Assembly: GCA_041744375.1 (NCBI GenBank)
Contig: JBGTLA010000158.1
Span: forward strand, 1-14,188
Source: JBGTLA01 sp041744375
GTDB taxonomy: Bacteria > Actinomycetota > Acidimicrobiia > Spongiisociales > ZC4RG35
DNA: 14,188 nt
Reading direction: 5' to 3'
Each line of letters begins with the position of its first letter. Position 1 is the first letter of the stretch. A program made the position numbers and the translations under genes. Below are positions 13,364-14,188 of the stretch, piece by piece. A model generated the notes under the pieces. It saw only the letters and a list, made by a program, of their open reading frames with translations, was not told the origin of the DNA and did not search any database.

Positions 13364-14188
13364 GTGGCCGACATCGAGACGGACATCAAATCACTGATAC
13401 GTGCCGACGGGACCCGACCCGACGGCGTGGCCGTGGCCCACGTCGTTGCATCGACCGTGTTCTTGGGGCTGGGAGCCGTCGCCGCCGGCGTCGCGGTGTT
13501 GTCGATGAGTTTCCCGGCCTTTGTGCCCCTCGGTTACGGCATCTTCCGTCCCGTCGCCATGCTTCCTCTCATGATCGGTTTCGCCACCCTGTCGGTGGTG
13601 GGCGGTACCTACTACGTGCTGCCCCGACTCACCGGGGCCCAGTTGTGGAACGGGCGGCTGGCGCAGCTCGGCTTGGTACTCATCGCCGGGACGACCCTGG
13701 CGGGCATGGCGGTGGTGGGCCTGGGATTCGGCGACGGCCGTGAACCCTTCGCCCTTCCGTGGTGGCTCGACCTACCCATGCTGGCCGGACTGGCCGTCCC
13801 GCCCCTCGTGGCGGTCCAGACCGTCCGCAGGCGGACAGAGACGTACACATACGTCACCATCCCCTACGTGGTGGTGGGGCTCGGCGCTCTTCCCCTCCTC
13901 TACCTGGCTGGAAACGTCCCGGGCACCACTTCTGTGTCGATGGTGATCGGTGACCTCTTCTACTCATCGGCTCACCTTGTGGCCCTGACGATCACCGCGG
14001 TGGGGTTGGTCCTCTACGCCATCGTGAAGCAGGGAGACCGCCCCCTGGCCGGACGTCAACTGGCGTCGGTCGGCCTATGGTCTCTTCTCTTCGGCATGGG
14101 CTGGTTCGGGATCGCCCAAACGGCCGGCGGGCCCTATCCGACGTGGCTCGGGGCAATCTCCGGCGTGTTGGGCCTGGCGCTGCCGGTC
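13364..14188 (+). CDS. Haem-copper oxidase subunit I (CcoN-like) homologue lacking visible metal ligands, partial at 3' end
   Basis: The 275 codons present encode a multi-helix membrane protein cut by the right edge. The order of segments follows cbb3/CcoN-like subunit I. It has RPVAMLPLMIGFATL (62-76), TYYVLPRLTGAQLW (82-95), GREPFALPWWLD (125-136), PLLYLAGNVPG (177-187), an FYSSAHLVALTITAVGLVLY helix (199-218), VKQGDRPLAGRQLASVGLWSLLF (221-243) and a following helix. In active enzymes the matching places carry His: RPxHTN in helix II, GHN in helix VI and a HH pair in helix VII. Here they read RPVAML, SSA and GIAQT. Only His204 is near, about three positions from the helix VI ligand. The protein is therefore probably not a normal oxidase; it may be structural, regulatory or quinone-binding. 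GTG 13364 follows GAGGAG; an in-frame ATG at 13334 would add ten residues. It is divergent from the bc operon. Confidence 0.72.
   Translation, partial: MADIETDIKSLIRADGTRPDGVAVAHVVASTVFLGLGAVAAGVAVLSMSFPAFVPLGYGIFRPVAMLPLMIGFATLSVVGGTYYVLPRLTGAQLWNGRLAQLGLVLIAGTTLAGMAVVGLGFGDGREPFALPWWLDLPMLAGLAVPPLVAVQTVRRRTETYTYVTIPYVVVGLGALPLLYLAGNVPGTTSVSMVIGDLFYSSAHLVALTITAVGLVLYAIVKQGDRPLAGRQLASVGLWSLLFGMGWFGIAQTAGGPYPTWLGAISGVLGLALPV

Overview
The window is high-GC DNA, with frequent GTG starts and strong third-position GC, most likely from an actinobacterium near the Acidimicrobiia. Supporting signs are an F420-type oxidoreductase, a Cys-containing SLH repeat family, and -10 boxes (TANNNT) placed 7-8 bases before start codons, as in leaderless actinobacterial genes. 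The lineage is inferred from gene content only. No tRNA, rRNA, insertion sequence, CRISPR array or phage gene was seen, and no stretch over 300 bases lacks a gene.

Layout. (1) 1-1658, minus: the 5' part of a secreted protein with a seven-repeat beta-propeller followed by SLH repeats, running off the left edge. (2) 1817-4402, plus: an 861-residue LuxR-family ATPase regulator, divergent from it. (3) 4611-6939: a haem-metabolism group, hemF (minus), an F420-dependent biliverdin-reductase-like gene (plus) and hemH (minus). (4) 7032-13206, minus: a tightly packed seven-gene respiratory operon. In transcription order it encodes a 4-helix membrane protein, a 2x[4Fe-4S] ferredoxin, a b6-type cytochrome b, a subunit-IV-type cytochrome b half with a long acidic N-terminal extension, a Rieske protein, a large membrane-anchored dihaem cytochrome c, and a 3-helix membrane protein. 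(5) 13364-14188, plus: the start of a gene for a haem-copper-oxidase subunit I homologue, cut by the right edge.

How it fits together. The operon encodes a quinol:cytochrome c reductase (complex III) built like b6f, with split cytochrome b and a Cys where b6 binds haem c_n. It differs from textbook complexes in several ways. It carries its own cytoplasmic ferredoxin and two unrecognised membrane subunits. Two successive subunits have acidic extensions predicted on the cytoplasmic side. Its cytochrome c has two haem domains separated by a duplicated module with Ca-binding-like DxDGDGLS motifs. The divergent oxidase-like protein keeps the subunit I fold signature but lacks His at the metal-ligand positions visible here. 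The neighbouring haem genes could supply the many b- and c-type haems this machinery needs.

The most interesting candidate system is the ferredoxin plus b6-type complex plus ligand-less oxidase homologue. All family assignments come from reading motifs by eye.
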